From Bacillota bacterium (lineage in GTDB: Bacteria > Bacillota > Peptococcia > Peptococcales > Peptococcaceae), in assembly GCA_023443145.1 (NCBI GenBank), contig JAEZVS010000134.1, forward strand, positions 1-18,079: a DNA stretch of 18,079 nucleotides, read 5' to 3'. The notes beneath the pieces are model-generated. The model did no database searches, was not told the DNA's origin, and saw only the letters and a program-made list of their open reading frames with translations. A program made the translations under genes and the position numbers. Positions 7,668-14,664 of this stretch are shown one piece after another. Every line of letters starts with the position of its first letter. Within the stretch, counting starts at the first letter, position 1.

Positions 7668-8787
7668 ATTGTCCCTCCTGATAGACAAAACCCATATTGT
7701 CTCGATGCACGACTTCGTGATAAAGGCTGCCGAAAATCAATTCCGACACTTCTCGCGATTGGCAGCCTTTAATGCGGCCAATGTCTTCACTATTATAGTT
7801 CGTAATCCCTTTGCAAAGAAGATGACCCGTTTTGTCTCGGATGTCAATTACATCTCCTTTATCAAAATGGCCTGAAACCTGGACAATGCCGGATGGCAAA
7901 AGGCTTTTGCCACGCTCAGTGAGTGCTTTCTTACACCCATCATCCACCATCAGAGCGCCCTGAGATTTTGCGCCATAGGCCAGCCACGATTTTCTGGCAC
8001 TGATATGGCTCCCATGGGCCACAAAAAGTGTCCCCACCGGTTGCTCATCTAAAATATCATATAAAACAGCCGGCTCCGCCCCTTCTGTAATAAGCAACGG
8101 TATACCGGATGCCGTGGCAATTTTGGCAGCCTCCACCTTAGTGCGCATACCGCCGGTGCCTACATCGCTGCCGGCTTCTCCCGCCATGCGTTCAATGCAT
8201 GCATCAATCACGTCAATTTGATCAAGTTTTTTTGCGCCTGCCACCTTTCGCGGATTCTCAGTGTAAAAGCCATCAATATCGGTTAATAGAATCACCAAGT
8301 CTGCATCGACCAAAATAGCAACCATTGCGGCCAAACTATCGTTATCACCAAAACGAATTTCATCTACCGACACCGTGTCGTTTTCATTGATGATGGGCAC
8401 CACTGAAAAGCGTAAAAGTTCAAGAATGGTGTTTCTAGCATTTAAAAACCGTTTGCGGACCGCCATATCGTCGCGAACCAAAAGTACTTGAGCGGCTGTA
8501 GCGCCATACTCTGCGAATTTCTTCTCGTAAATATGCATAAGCATGCCTTGCCCCACCGCCGCCAAAGCCTGCTTTACAGAAATAGATTCTTTTTTTCCGG
8601 AAATCTTTAAACGGCCACGTCCCACACTGATGGCGCCAGAAGAGACCAATATCACCTCGTGCCCCTGATGTTGAATATCAGAAATGACTTCAGCCAATTT
8701 ATCGATGAGCCGCAAATTGAGGCTGCCATTATCATGCGTCAGCGAGCTGGTGCCGATTTTTATGACAATTCGTTTTTTACTGTGCAT
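7660..8787 (-). CDS. proB: Glutamate 5-kinase with C-terminal PUA domain
   Basis: A 375-residue kinase that phosphorylates glutamate to gamma-glutamyl phosphate, the first and usually proline-inhibited step of proline synthesis. The amino-acid kinase domain starts with VIKIGTSSLT and carries LVSSGAISVGRG, NENDTVS, FGDNDSLAAMVA, LLTDIDGFYTENP and GTGGMRTKVEAAKIA. The last roughly 100 residues form the PUA domain seen in bacterial ProB. The start is the ATG at 8787, 4 bases after the yhbY stop, with AAGGAT upstream; longer readings overlap yhbY in another frame and have no support. No attenuator or T-box for proline is visible upstream, so feedback inhibition is the likely control. Confidence 0.97.
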   Translation of the reverse strand: MHSKKRIVIKIGTSSLTHDNGSLNLRLIDKLAEVISDIQHQGHEVILVSSGAISVGRGRLKISGKKESISVKQALAAVGQGMLMHIYEKKFAEYGATAAQVLLVRDDMAVRKRFLNARNTILELLRFSVVPIINENDTVSVDEIRFGDNDSLAAMVAILVDADLVILLTDIDGFYTENPRKVAGAKKLDQIDVIDACIERMAGEAGSDVGTGGMRTKVEAAKIATASGIPLLITEGAEPAVLYDILDEQPVGTLFVAHGSHISARKSWLAYGAKSQGALMVDDGCKKALTERGKSLLPSGIVQVSGHFDKGDVIDIRDKTGHLLCKGITNYNSEDIGRIKGCQSREVSELIFGSLYHEVVHRDNMGFVYQEGQYD

Positions 8788-8791
8788 ACCA

Positions 8792-9097
8792 TCATCCTTT
8801 TTTACTCTTGGGTAATTGAATGATTTCTTTTTCCGGATTTTTTTTATACAAGATGATTTGGCGACCAATTTTCTGCACCAATTCCGCACCGCTGGCTTCT
8901 AATATTTGAAGAATCAGATCGTCTCTGTCATCATCGTTGTTTTGTAAAACAGAGACCTTCACCAACTCATGTGCAAGCAGTGCTTCACTCAGGGTTTTTA
9001 ATGTTCCGTCTGATATACCCAGTTTACCAATTTGTACAGTAGGACGCAAAGACATCGCCAGTTTGCGCAAATACAATTTTTTATTTTTAGTCAACAT
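8792..9097 (-). CDS. yhbY: YhbY-family RNA-binding ribosome assembly protein (CRM domain)
   Basis: A 101-residue single CRM-domain protein. YhbY-type proteins associate with pre-50S particles. The signature region is visible: LTKNKKLYLRKLAMSLRP, then the GxxG-like QIGKLGISDG, LLAHELVKVSV and GAELVQKIGRQIILYK, followed by a short basic tail. The ATG has TGGAGTTAAG before it. It is the first gene of the eight-gene cluster ending with the lipid kinase. I see no strong promoter between the preceding hairpin and this gene; a TATAAA at 9129-9124 with TTGATG 19 bases upstream is a weak candidate, so read-through of the preceding terminator is possible. Confidence 0.94.
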   Translation of the reverse strand: MLTKNKKLYLRKLAMSLRPTVQIGKLGISDGTLKTLSEALLAHELVKVSVLQNNDDDRDDLILQILEASGAELVQKIGRQIILYKKNPEKEIIQLPKSKKG

Positions 9098-9130
9098 CTT
9101 AACTCCATTCTTTTATAACCATCTTTATAT

Positions 9131-9166
9131 GAAAACATCTCCCCGATTCATCAATATCGGGGAGAT
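9131..9166 (-). terminator. Hairpin terminator after the M23 peptidase gene
   Basis: A perfect 11-base inverted repeat (ATCTCCCCGAT, 8-base loop, ATCGGGGAGAT; 9137-9166) lies 4 bases past the peptidase stop. On the minus strand the stem is followed by GTTTTC, a short U-tract. This fits a rho-independent terminator of modest strength that may let some transcription into yhbY. Confidence 0.7.
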
Positions 9167-9170
9167 ATAT

Positions 9171-10388
9171 TTAACCTATGAATGCCAAAGGATTGGTATG
9201 TTGACCATTGATGCGCACTTCAAAGTGAAGATGGGCGCCTGTGCTGGCACCGGTGGAACCAATAAGTCCAATCACTTGCCCGGCATTTACTTGCGCGCCG
9301 GGTGCACAAACAAATGCCGATAAATGAGCATAAACTGTGCTCACGCCATCACCATGATCTACCACAATATAATTCCCGTAACTGGGATGAAACACTTGAA
9401 TGATGATTTTTCCTGATCGAGAAGCGACCACCGGTGTACCCATAGGGGCAACAATATCTGTGCCCATGTGGAATTCATATCCCCCGAAAGGACTTAATCT
9501 TGGTCCATAAGGGCTAGATATACTATGAGAAGACGGCACCGGCCACATATATCCGCTGGTTGAAACTGTAGAAGGAATGCTTTGGCCTGAAAAAGGCAAT
9601 TGACCGGCGGCCAGCTGCCCTTGCTGCATTTGAGCCAAACGGGCACGTTCCGCAGCCTCACGACGCTGAATTTCCGCAATTTGAGCACCAATGGCTTCAC
9701 TGGCCGCACTCATTTGAGCGATATCGCTGGATAGCTGTGCTTCTTCGGCTGATAGGCTTTCTGCCAAGCGCTTTTTATCCGCTTCCTGCGTAACCAAGCC
9801 ATTTTTGTGCACTTCTTGTTCACTTTTCAGTTGCGAATAGTGGCTCTTTTCCGCTTCCAGGCTAGCTTTTTCTTTTTCAAGTTTCGCCTTCATGCCCGCA
9901 ATTTCCTTAAGAAGTTTCTGATCGTTATCTGCAATATAACTCATGTATTCCACACGCGTCAAAAGATCGGAAAAGTCTTCCGCTTGCAAAAGCACTTCTA
10001 AAAAGCTTCTGTCACCACTTTTATATATATCTATCAAACGTTTATCCAGCAAAGCTCGACGTTCATCATATCTTTTCTGCATGTCTTTGATTTCGCTCAT
10101 CTTTACATCAATTCGCGATTGAGACGCTGCAATGTCATTAGAAAGAGCACCAATGCGCGCTTTGGTGCTGGCAATTTCACCTTGGATGATGTCTAAATTT
10201 TTTGCGTTTTCGGCTTTCTGTGCCCGCGTTTGTTCTCGTGCTGCCTGTTTTTGACTGATATCGCCTTGAATAGATTGTCGCTTTGACTGAAGATCTGAGA
10301 TGCTCTCTGCCTCTGCGTGCCCCGGCAACCATGTCAACATGCCGATGGCTGTGATCAAACACAGACTGATGGTTTTTTTATGCTGCAT
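9171..10388 (-). CDS. Secreted coiled-coil M23 (LytM) peptidoglycan hydrolase, EnvC/PcsB-like
   Basis: A 405-residue exported murein endopeptidase. Residues 1-27 are a signal peptide (basic start, hydrophobic core, cleavage likely after AEA). About 28-250 is a long charged, Ala/Gln/Glu-rich coiled coil, interrupted near the middle by the FLEVLLQAEDFSDLLTRVEYM segment seen in hydrolases controlled by FtsEX. A short Pro/Ser linker leads to a C-terminal M23 domain with all zinc ligands: HMGTD (His307, Asp311), YAH (His355) and HLHFE (His386, His388). It is therefore probably active, not a degenerate activator. The ATG has AAGGATGG upstream. It is 19 bases after the RNase H gene and followed by a terminator. 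Activation by FtsEX is inferred from architecture and the presence of ftsEX about 6 kb downstream. Confidence 0.92.
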   Translation of the reverse strand: MQHKKTISLCLITAIGMLTWLPGHAEAESISDLQSKRQSIQGDISQKQAAREQTRAQKAENAKNLDIIQGEIASTKARIGALSNDIAASQSRIDVKMSEIKDMQKRYDERRALLDKRLIDIYKSGDRSFLEVLLQAEDFSDLLTRVEYMSYIADNDQKLLKEIAGMKAKLEKEKASLEAEKSHYSQLKSEQEVHKNGLVTQEADKKRLAESLSAEEAQLSSDIAQMSAASEAIGAQIAEIQRREAAERARLAQMQQGQLAAGQLPFSGQSIPSTVSTSGYMWPVPSSHSISSPYGPRLSPFGGYEFHMGTDIVAPMGTPVVASRSGKIIIQVFHPSYGNYIVVDHGDGVSTVYAHLSAFVCAPGAQVNAGQVIGLIGSTGASTGAHLHFEVRINGQHTNPLAFIG

Positions 10389-10407
10389 ATTTGTCCATCC
10401 TTGCCTC

Positions 10408-11052
10408 TTACTTAAAATACTGGATGCTGGACGGCGCTTTATTCAACGCCTCTTTAGCCAGTCGATCCGCTAAATTATTATAATAGTCACCCGAGTGACT
10501 TTTTATTTTTACAAATTCAATGTCCATTTGTTGAAGATAATGCTGAGCCTGATTACGATAATATTGCGTAAACGGTGTTTTTGCTTGCCATTGTCCCAGC
10601 GCCCAGGCTGAGATACCTTGATAATCATAACAAATCACCAAACGCGAACAATTACGAATCGTTGCCTCTTTCATGGCAAAAAGAGCGCCAAATATTTCGC
10701 CGCCCACATTATGCATCAACGACAATTCGGCGTCATCAAAACATGCGCCATAATGACTTTCACCATTACAATCAATGATTACAGCTCCATAAGATACGCA
10801 GCTGCCATTATAGCTGCCGTCTACATAAGCAATTATCTCATTAGTTTCCGGCAGTAAATGCTTCTTATTGGAGCAAGCGTTTTTTTCTTGAGCAACAGCA
10901 CCGCCAAACAGCCATGCCTTTGCTTCTTGTTCATCTGTGAAACTTTTATAAACAGCGTTTGGGTAACCATGCACCTGCACTTTGCAATCATCCCAAGAGG
11001 TGTATATTCCGGTTTGACGACCGATCTGAACAGCATAGAATTTTTTCGGCAT
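10408..11052 (-). CDS. Ribonuclease H with N-terminal hybrid-binding (viroplasmin-like) domain
   Basis: A 214-residue two-domain RNase HI. The N-terminus (PKKFYAVQIGRQTGIYTSW through FTDEQEAKAWL) is the RNA-DNA hybrid-binding domain, common in eukaryotic RNase H1 and some Bacillota. A linker rich in Lys and Asn precedes the catalytic domain with YVDGSYN (Asp78), GGEIFGAL (Glu119), VICYDYQG (Asp143) and KSHSGDYYNNLADRLA (His186, Asp196), a complete DEDD set. It would remove RNA from R-loops and primers. The ATG at 11052 has GGGGTT upstream; a GTG-initiated extension of 7 residues is less likely. It heads a two-gene unit with the M23 peptidase. A TAAAAT -10-like box just upstream sits too close to the start to be convincing. 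Confidence 0.93.
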   Translation of the reverse strand: MPKKFYAVQIGRQTGIYTSWDDCKVQVHGYPNAVYKSFTDEQEAKAWLFGGAVAQEKNACSNKKHLLPETNEIIAYVDGSYNGSCVSYGAVIIDCNGESHYGACFDDAELSLMHNVGGEIFGALFAMKEATIRNCSRLVICYDYQGISAWALGQWQAKTPFTQYYRNQAQHYLQQMDIEFVKIKSHSGDYYNNLADRLAKEALNKAPSSIQYFK

Positions 11053-11086
11053 GTTAACCCCACATTTTACCAAATATTGGTAGGAT

Positions 11087-11125
11087 AAAAAGCAAAAGGC
11101 TTATCACTGCTGATAAACCTTTTGC
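11087..11125 (-). terminator. Rho-independent terminator of the ferredoxin gene
   Basis: A 15-base stem with one G-U pair: GCAAAAGGTTTATCA and TGATAAGCCTTTTGC on the minus strand, around the loop GCAG, then TTTTT (11091-11087). It lies 16 bases past the ferredoxin stop and separates it from the RNase H gene. Confidence 0.9.
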
Positions 11126-11141
11126 CAATCAAATCACCTTA

Positions 11142-11318
11142 TTATTCGCCTTCAATACAGCTTGCCGGGCAAGCATTTGCGCAGCTGCCGCAAGAAATGC
11201 AGGTGTCTGCATCAATAACGCGCACGCCTTCATCATTAGCGCTGATAGCGCCAACCGGACATTCACCTTCACATGCGCCACAAGCGATGCAGCAACCTTC
11301 AGAAATTACAAATGCCAT
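11142..11318 (-). CDS. 2[4Fe-4S] bacterial ferredoxin
   Basis: A 58-residue clostridial-type ferredoxin, a low-potential soluble electron carrier. Two cluster motifs are intact: CIACGACEGECP (Cys10, 13, 16, 20) and CISCGSCANACP (Cys40, 43, 46, 50). Extra cysteines at 9 and 54 are not cluster ligands. The start is the ATG at 11318, because AGAGGTG lies 6 bases upstream; the ATG at 11336 precedes that site. It has its own near-consensus promoter and a strong terminator, so it is a single-gene transcript, as expected for an abundant carrier in an anaerobe. Its electron partner is not shown by the context. Confidence 0.96.
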   Translation of the reverse strand: MAFVISEGCCIACGACEGECPVGAISANDEGVRVIDADTCISCGSCANACPASCIEGE

Positions 11319-11368
11319 TTCTACACCTCTTTTCATAATTAAACTCTATACTGTCCTCCAACAACGCC

Positions 11369-11397
11369 ATTATACCAAAAATGTGTCACTGTCTCAA
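11369..11397 (-). promoter_or_regulatory. Sigma-A-like promoter of the ferredoxin gene
   Basis: The minus strand has TTGAGA (11397-11392), a 17-base spacer and a perfect TATAAT (11374-11369). Transcription would start near 11362, giving a leader of about 44 bases. It is among the strongest promoter matches in the window. Confidence 0.8.
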
Positions 11398-11453
11398 GTA
11401 TGGGTTGTCGCACATCTGCCGTCTTTTCATATCACGAATTTTTTAAAATAACG

Positions 11454-11483
11454 TTGTTAAAGCGGTCTGCAATACTTTATAAT
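11454..11483 (+). promoter_or_regulatory. Probable promoter of the prenyltransferase gene
   Basis: TTGTTA (11454-11459), an 18-base spacer and TATAAT (11478-11483) on the plus strand. The -35 matches 4 of 6 bases. Transcription would start near 11490, leaving an unusually long leader of about 100 bases that contains a hairpin and a palindrome. Confidence 0.5.
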
Positions 11484-11516
11484 AAAAATATATGGGTGGC
11501 TGATACAAATGACAAG

Positions 11517-11558
11517 TTGGTAACAGTTCATGGTGTAACCAATTATTTGTTAACAAAT
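11517..11558 (+). promoter_or_regulatory. Hairpin plus 14-base palindrome in the prenyltransferase leader
   Basis: Two adjacent symmetrical elements lie between the promoter and the ATG. At 11517-11542, TTGGT-A-ACA pairs with TGT-A-ACCAA around an 8-base loop (one A/A mismatch). At 11545-11558 is the perfect palindrome ATTTGTTAACAAAT. The palindrome could be a repressor operator; it contains the TTGTTAA and TTAACAA half-sites seen in Rex-type sites but without their 4-base spacing. The function is a guess. Confidence 0.35.
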
Positions 11559-11591
11559 TTTCACGTTATAGACTCTGAAAGTAGGCAAAAT

Positions 11592-12485
11592 ATGAATACA
11601 TTCGATTTCTGGTGGCGTATGATTCGCCCACACACTCTTTCTGCTTCCTTGGCACCTGTTTTTGTTGGCACCGCTGCGTCAATGTGCAGCACCGGGCACT
11701 TAAAGCCTCTTTTATTTTTTGCCATTTTTTCAGCTGCCGTCATCATTCAGATTGCTGCCAACTTATTTAATGAATATTTTGATTTCATCCATGGTCTTGA
11801 TACAGCGGATTCGGTGGGAATCAGCGGCACCATTGTGCGCGACGGAGCTTCACCTAAATTTGTATTGTTTATGGCCCTCCTTTGCTATGTAATAGCGATG
11901 ATTTTAGGTTTATGGCTTTCGTATCGTACCAGTTGGCTTCTTTTGGTGGTCGGTGGTATATGTATGGTGTTCGGTTTTTTATACGCCGGCGGTCCTTATC
12001 CAATTTCACGAACACCCTTTGGAGAACTTTTTGCCGGTGGATTGATGGGCAGCGGTTTGGTACTCATTTCTTTTTTTATTCAGACCGGAATGGTGACGCG
12101 AAATGCCGTACTCACATCCATTCCATCTTTTATATTGGTGGCCCTTATTTTAACCGCGAACAATCTGCGCGATCGCGTTGGAGACGAAGCAAATGGTCGG
12201 CGCACACTTGTTATCTTATTAGGCGCCAAACGCAGTTTTGTTTTTATGATGACGGGTATTGCCTTGGCTTATATTTGGCTTTTGGTTTTGTCCTATTTAT
12301 ATTCTTGGATTCTTTTGCTGCCACTTTTATCCATTGGAAAAGTTCGCGCCATTGTCTCCCACTTTTCGGCTGAACATGCAAGTCCAAAAGAAATGATGCC
12401 CGGCATGGTGGCTATGTCGAACTTAAATCGACAATATGGTTATTTTTTGGCGTTGGCTCTCATAATATCTCCTTACTTAAACTAA
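11592..12485 (+). CDS. menA: UbiA-family prenyltransferase, probably MenA (1,4-dihydroxy-2-naphthoate polyprenyltransferase)
   Basis: A 297-residue integral membrane protein, the only protein gene on the plus strand. It starts WWRMIRPHTLSASLAPVFVG, as in MenA, and has about eight membrane segments. The first Asp-rich motif is NLFNEYFDFIHGLD (57-70), the central YAGGPYPISRTPFGELFAG (131-149) is very MenA-like, and the second Asp-rich motif is NNLRDRVGDEANGRRT (190-205). It would attach a polyprenyl chain to dihydroxynaphthoate for menaquinone. The ATG at 11592 has AGG 9 bases upstream; an in-frame reading back to 11400 runs through the promoter and is not coding. No other men genes are in the window, so a different aromatic acceptor is possible. 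Confidence 0.88.
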   Translation: MNTFDFWWRMIRPHTLSASLAPVFVGTAASMCSTGHLKPLLFFAIFSAAVIIQIAANLFNEYFDFIHGLDTADSVGISGTIVRDGASPKFVLFMALLCYVIAMILGLWLSYRTSWLLLVVGGICMVFGFLYAGGPYPISRTPFGELFAGGLMGSGLVLISFFIQTGMVTRNAVLTSIPSFILVALILTANNLRDRVGDEANGRRTLVILLGAKRSFVFMMTGIALAYIWLLVLSYLYSWILLLPLLSIGKVRAIVSHFSAEHASPKEMMPGMVAMSNLNRQYGYFLALALIISPYLN

Positions 12486-12515
12486 CCGATATAATCATAT
12501 CGTTGATATTAACAG

Positions 12516-12562
12516 AAAAACGGGATGTGCGAAGATATCAGTCATCGTACATCCCGTTTTTT
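12516..12562. terminator. Bidirectional terminator between menA and glyS
   Basis: AAAAACGGGATGTGCGA and TCGTACATCCCGTTTTT form a stem of about 17 pairs with one G-U pair around a 12-base loop (12533-12544). T6 follows on the plus strand and T5 on the minus strand. It ends the plus-strand prenyltransferase gene and the minus-strand glyQS unit, which converge here. Confidence 0.9.
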
Positions 12563-12609
12563 AATATTGGTTTGTCTCTCTGGAATATGAAGGTCTCTGC
12601 GGCAGAAAA

Positions 12610-14661
12610 TTACAATGCGCTCAGATCCACCACATCTGCTGTTATATCGGTGTACAAGCGCAACAAGCTTAAACGATTGTCTCGCACCGCTTCCTTCTCT
12701 GCCATTATCATCACCGAGTCAAATAAAGCATTAACGGCTTCATCCAGATGATATAAATGGGTCAATTTTTCGATGGCGTTTTGTTCTCGCCAACCTTCCA
12801 CCAGCACCTGACAGAGCTGCTTGTAAAGATTTTTTTCTTCTTCCGCTTCAAAATAGTCAGGTTTAACGGTGACGCTGGTTGCTTTTTGCGACAAATTATG
12901 CGCCCGTTTATAGGTCGTCAGCAACTGATTGAAGCAATCTGCGTTCCCATTCATATACTCTGTTACTGCATCGGCATTTTCAAGAACCTTCAATGGTTTA
13001 TCGTAGCCGGCGCGAATCATTGCCTCTATGAAAACAGGACCATATCCGCCATCTTTAAGCAAGGTGCGTACCCGCTGTTCAAAGAAACCATAAATCCGTT
13101 GACGAAGGGCTTGCGCATCTCCAACAATATCTTCCGGATAACCTTTGATAGCCAAATCTACCAGTGCTGTAATTGGCATGGACCAATTGGCGCCAATCAA
13201 CGTGTGGAGAACCCCCGCTGCCTGACGTCGAAGAGCATATGGATCTTGCGAACCGGTCGGCTCAATGCCCACGGCAAAACAACCGACAATGGTGTCCATC
13301 TTATCAGCAATGGCCACGATTCGTCCTGCTTCAGACTGAGCAATATCCTCACCGGAAGCCACCGGCATATAGTGCTCACGCACAGCTTGCGCCACTTTTA
13401 AGCCATCGTCTCCCCAAGCCCCTACGTAAACTTCACCCATAACCCCTTGAAGCTCCGGAAATTCAGCAACCACATTAGACACCAAATCCGCTTTTGATAA
13501 ATGAGCTGCACGACTGGCAGTACGTCGAGTATTTTCATCTACTTCCAATTGCTGAGCCATGTTACCGGCAAGAGCTTCAATGCGCATCACTTTATCATAG
13601 ATGGTGCCCAACTGTTCTTGAAAAACCACTTGTTTTAATTTTTCAAGCCATGTTTCCGGATTGATTTTCAAGTCTTCGTGATAAAAAAATCTCGCATCGG
13701 CAAGCCGAGCTGCTAAAACACGTTCATTACCGGCTCGCACCAAATCCAGATGTTCATCTGTTCCGTTACGCACTGTGATAAAGCCGTTGATCAACCGACC
13801 GTCTTTGGCATCTCGCACAGGGAAATAGCGCTGATGTTCTTTCATGGGAGTGATCACCAGTGATTCCGGCATTTCCAAAAATGATTCATCAAAGCGTCCC
13901 ATTAGTGCCGTCGGATATTCTACCAAATGCACCACTTCTTCTAAAAGAGATGCATCTTCGACCAATTCTCCACCGACTTCGCGAACCAAAGCATGCATTT
14001 GTTCAGAAATCATATCTCGACGACGGTTTGCATCAACGATGACATAGTTGTCTCTCATGAGATCGTCGTAGAGATCTACATTTGGAATCTCAATATGGTC
14101 ATCACCTAAAACGCGGTGACCTTTGGACACGCGACCGGAAGAAACCACTTCAAGAGACAATGGAACAACTTGATCGTCCAGAAGGGCCACCACCCAATGA
14201 AGTGGTCTCACATAACGCATCTGCCAGCTTCCCCAGCGCATGGTTTTCGGAAAATGAAGGCCCAAGATGATGGAGCGCAGCGCTTCTGGCAATACATCTT
14301 CCACCGAGCGGCCTTCTTCTTTTTTCATGCCATAAACATATCCGTCTTCGACAAACACATCGTCTGCATTCAAGCCATTTCCACGCATAAAGCCGGTCAA
14401 CGCTTTCGTAGCTTCGCCATCTTTATACGCTACTTTTTCAGAAGGGCCGCGAAGCTTTTCAGAAAGTGCCAACTGCCGCTCACCTTGTACCTGAGCGCGA
14501 AGCACCAAACGTCTGGGGGTGCCTGAAGTGTGAACAGCAGATACATCCAGACGCAAATCGCGAAAAGTCGCCTCAGCCAAGGAGGCCATATCTTTTAAAA
14601 TGCGCGGCATAAAACCCGCCGGAATTTCTTCCAAACCAATTTCCAATAGAAGTTGTCGCAT
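12610..14661 (-). CDS. glyS: Glycine--tRNA ligase beta subunit
   Basis: A 683-residue beta chain of the bacterial alpha2beta2 glycyl-tRNA synthetase, which carries tRNA-recognition functions. The N-terminus LLLEIGLEEIPAGFMPRI is characteristic. Other family stretches are KTMRWGSWQMRYVRPLHWVVALLD (part of residues 140-165), MKEHQRYFPV, a central HD-like region containing LSKADLVSNVVAEFPELQG, DPYALRRQAAG, and a C-terminal DALR-type anticodon-binding helix bundle. The length is normal for the family. The ATG follows glyQ by 3 bases with AGAGGTG upstream. It is expressed with glyQ from the T-box-controlled promoter and ends at the bidirectional terminator. Confidence 0.98.
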   Translation of the reverse strand: MRQLLLEIGLEEIPAGFMPRILKDMASLAEATFRDLRLDVSAVHTSGTPRRLVLRAQVQGERQLALSEKLRGPSEKVAYKDGEATKALTGFMRGNGLNADDVFVEDGYVYGMKKEEGRSVEDVLPEALRSIILGLHFPKTMRWGSWQMRYVRPLHWVVALLDDQVVPLSLEVVSSGRVSKGHRVLGDDHIEIPNVDLYDDLMRDNYVIVDANRRRDMISEQMHALVREVGGELVEDASLLEEVVHLVEYPTALMGRFDESFLEMPESLVITPMKEHQRYFPVRDAKDGRLINGFITVRNGTDEHLDLVRAGNERVLAARLADARFFYHEDLKINPETWLEKLKQVVFQEQLGTIYDKVMRIEALAGNMAQQLEVDENTRRTASRAAHLSKADLVSNVVAEFPELQGVMGEVYVGAWGDDGLKVAQAVREHYMPVASGEDIAQSEAGRIVAIADKMDTIVGCFAVGIEPTGSQDPYALRRQAAGVLHTLIGANWSMPITALVDLAIKGYPEDIVGDAQALRQRIYGFFEQRVRTLLKDGGYGPVFIEAMIRAGYDKPLKVLENADAVTEYMNGNADCFNQLLTTYKRAHNLSQKATSVTVKPDYFEAEEEKNLYKQLCQVLVEGWREQNAIEKLTHLYHLDEAVNALFDSVMIMAEKEAVRDNRLSLLRLYTDITADVVDLSAL

Positions 14662-14664
14662 ATG

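Noticed and set aside
7351..7875. A 174-codon plus-strand frame opposite proA and proB
   Set aside because: It is an antisense shadow: both genes on the other strand are complete with catalytic motifs and a coupled junction.
8788..8889. A 34-residue N-terminal extension of ProB
   Set aside because: It overlaps yhbY in another frame and is Lys-rich low-complexity; the ATG at 8787 has a ribosome site and the family N-terminus.
9112..9154. A possible promoter for yhbY (TTGATG with TATAAA at 19-base spacing)
   Set aside because: The -35 matches poorly, the spacing is long and it overlaps the terminator stem; too weak to list.
11069..11081. ACCAAATATTGGT inverted repeat upstream of the RNase H gene
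   Set aside because: The arms are only 5 bases in an AT-rich gap, which is expected by chance; there is no supporting promoter.
11400..11591. A 64-codon N-terminal extension of the prenyltransferase
   Set aside because: It spans the predicted promoter, hairpin and palindrome, has no ribosome site, and the MenA family start matches the ATG at 11592.
12487..12502. CGATAT-AATC-ATATCG inverted repeat after the prenyltransferase stop
   Set aside because: A 6-base AT-rich stem without a T-run; the strong terminator at 12516-12562 explains the end of the gene.
12757..14526. Several plus-strand open frames opposite glyS, up to 214 codons
   Set aside because: They mirror a conserved synthetase gene in antisense; their composition is erratic and no ribosome site or family motif is seen.
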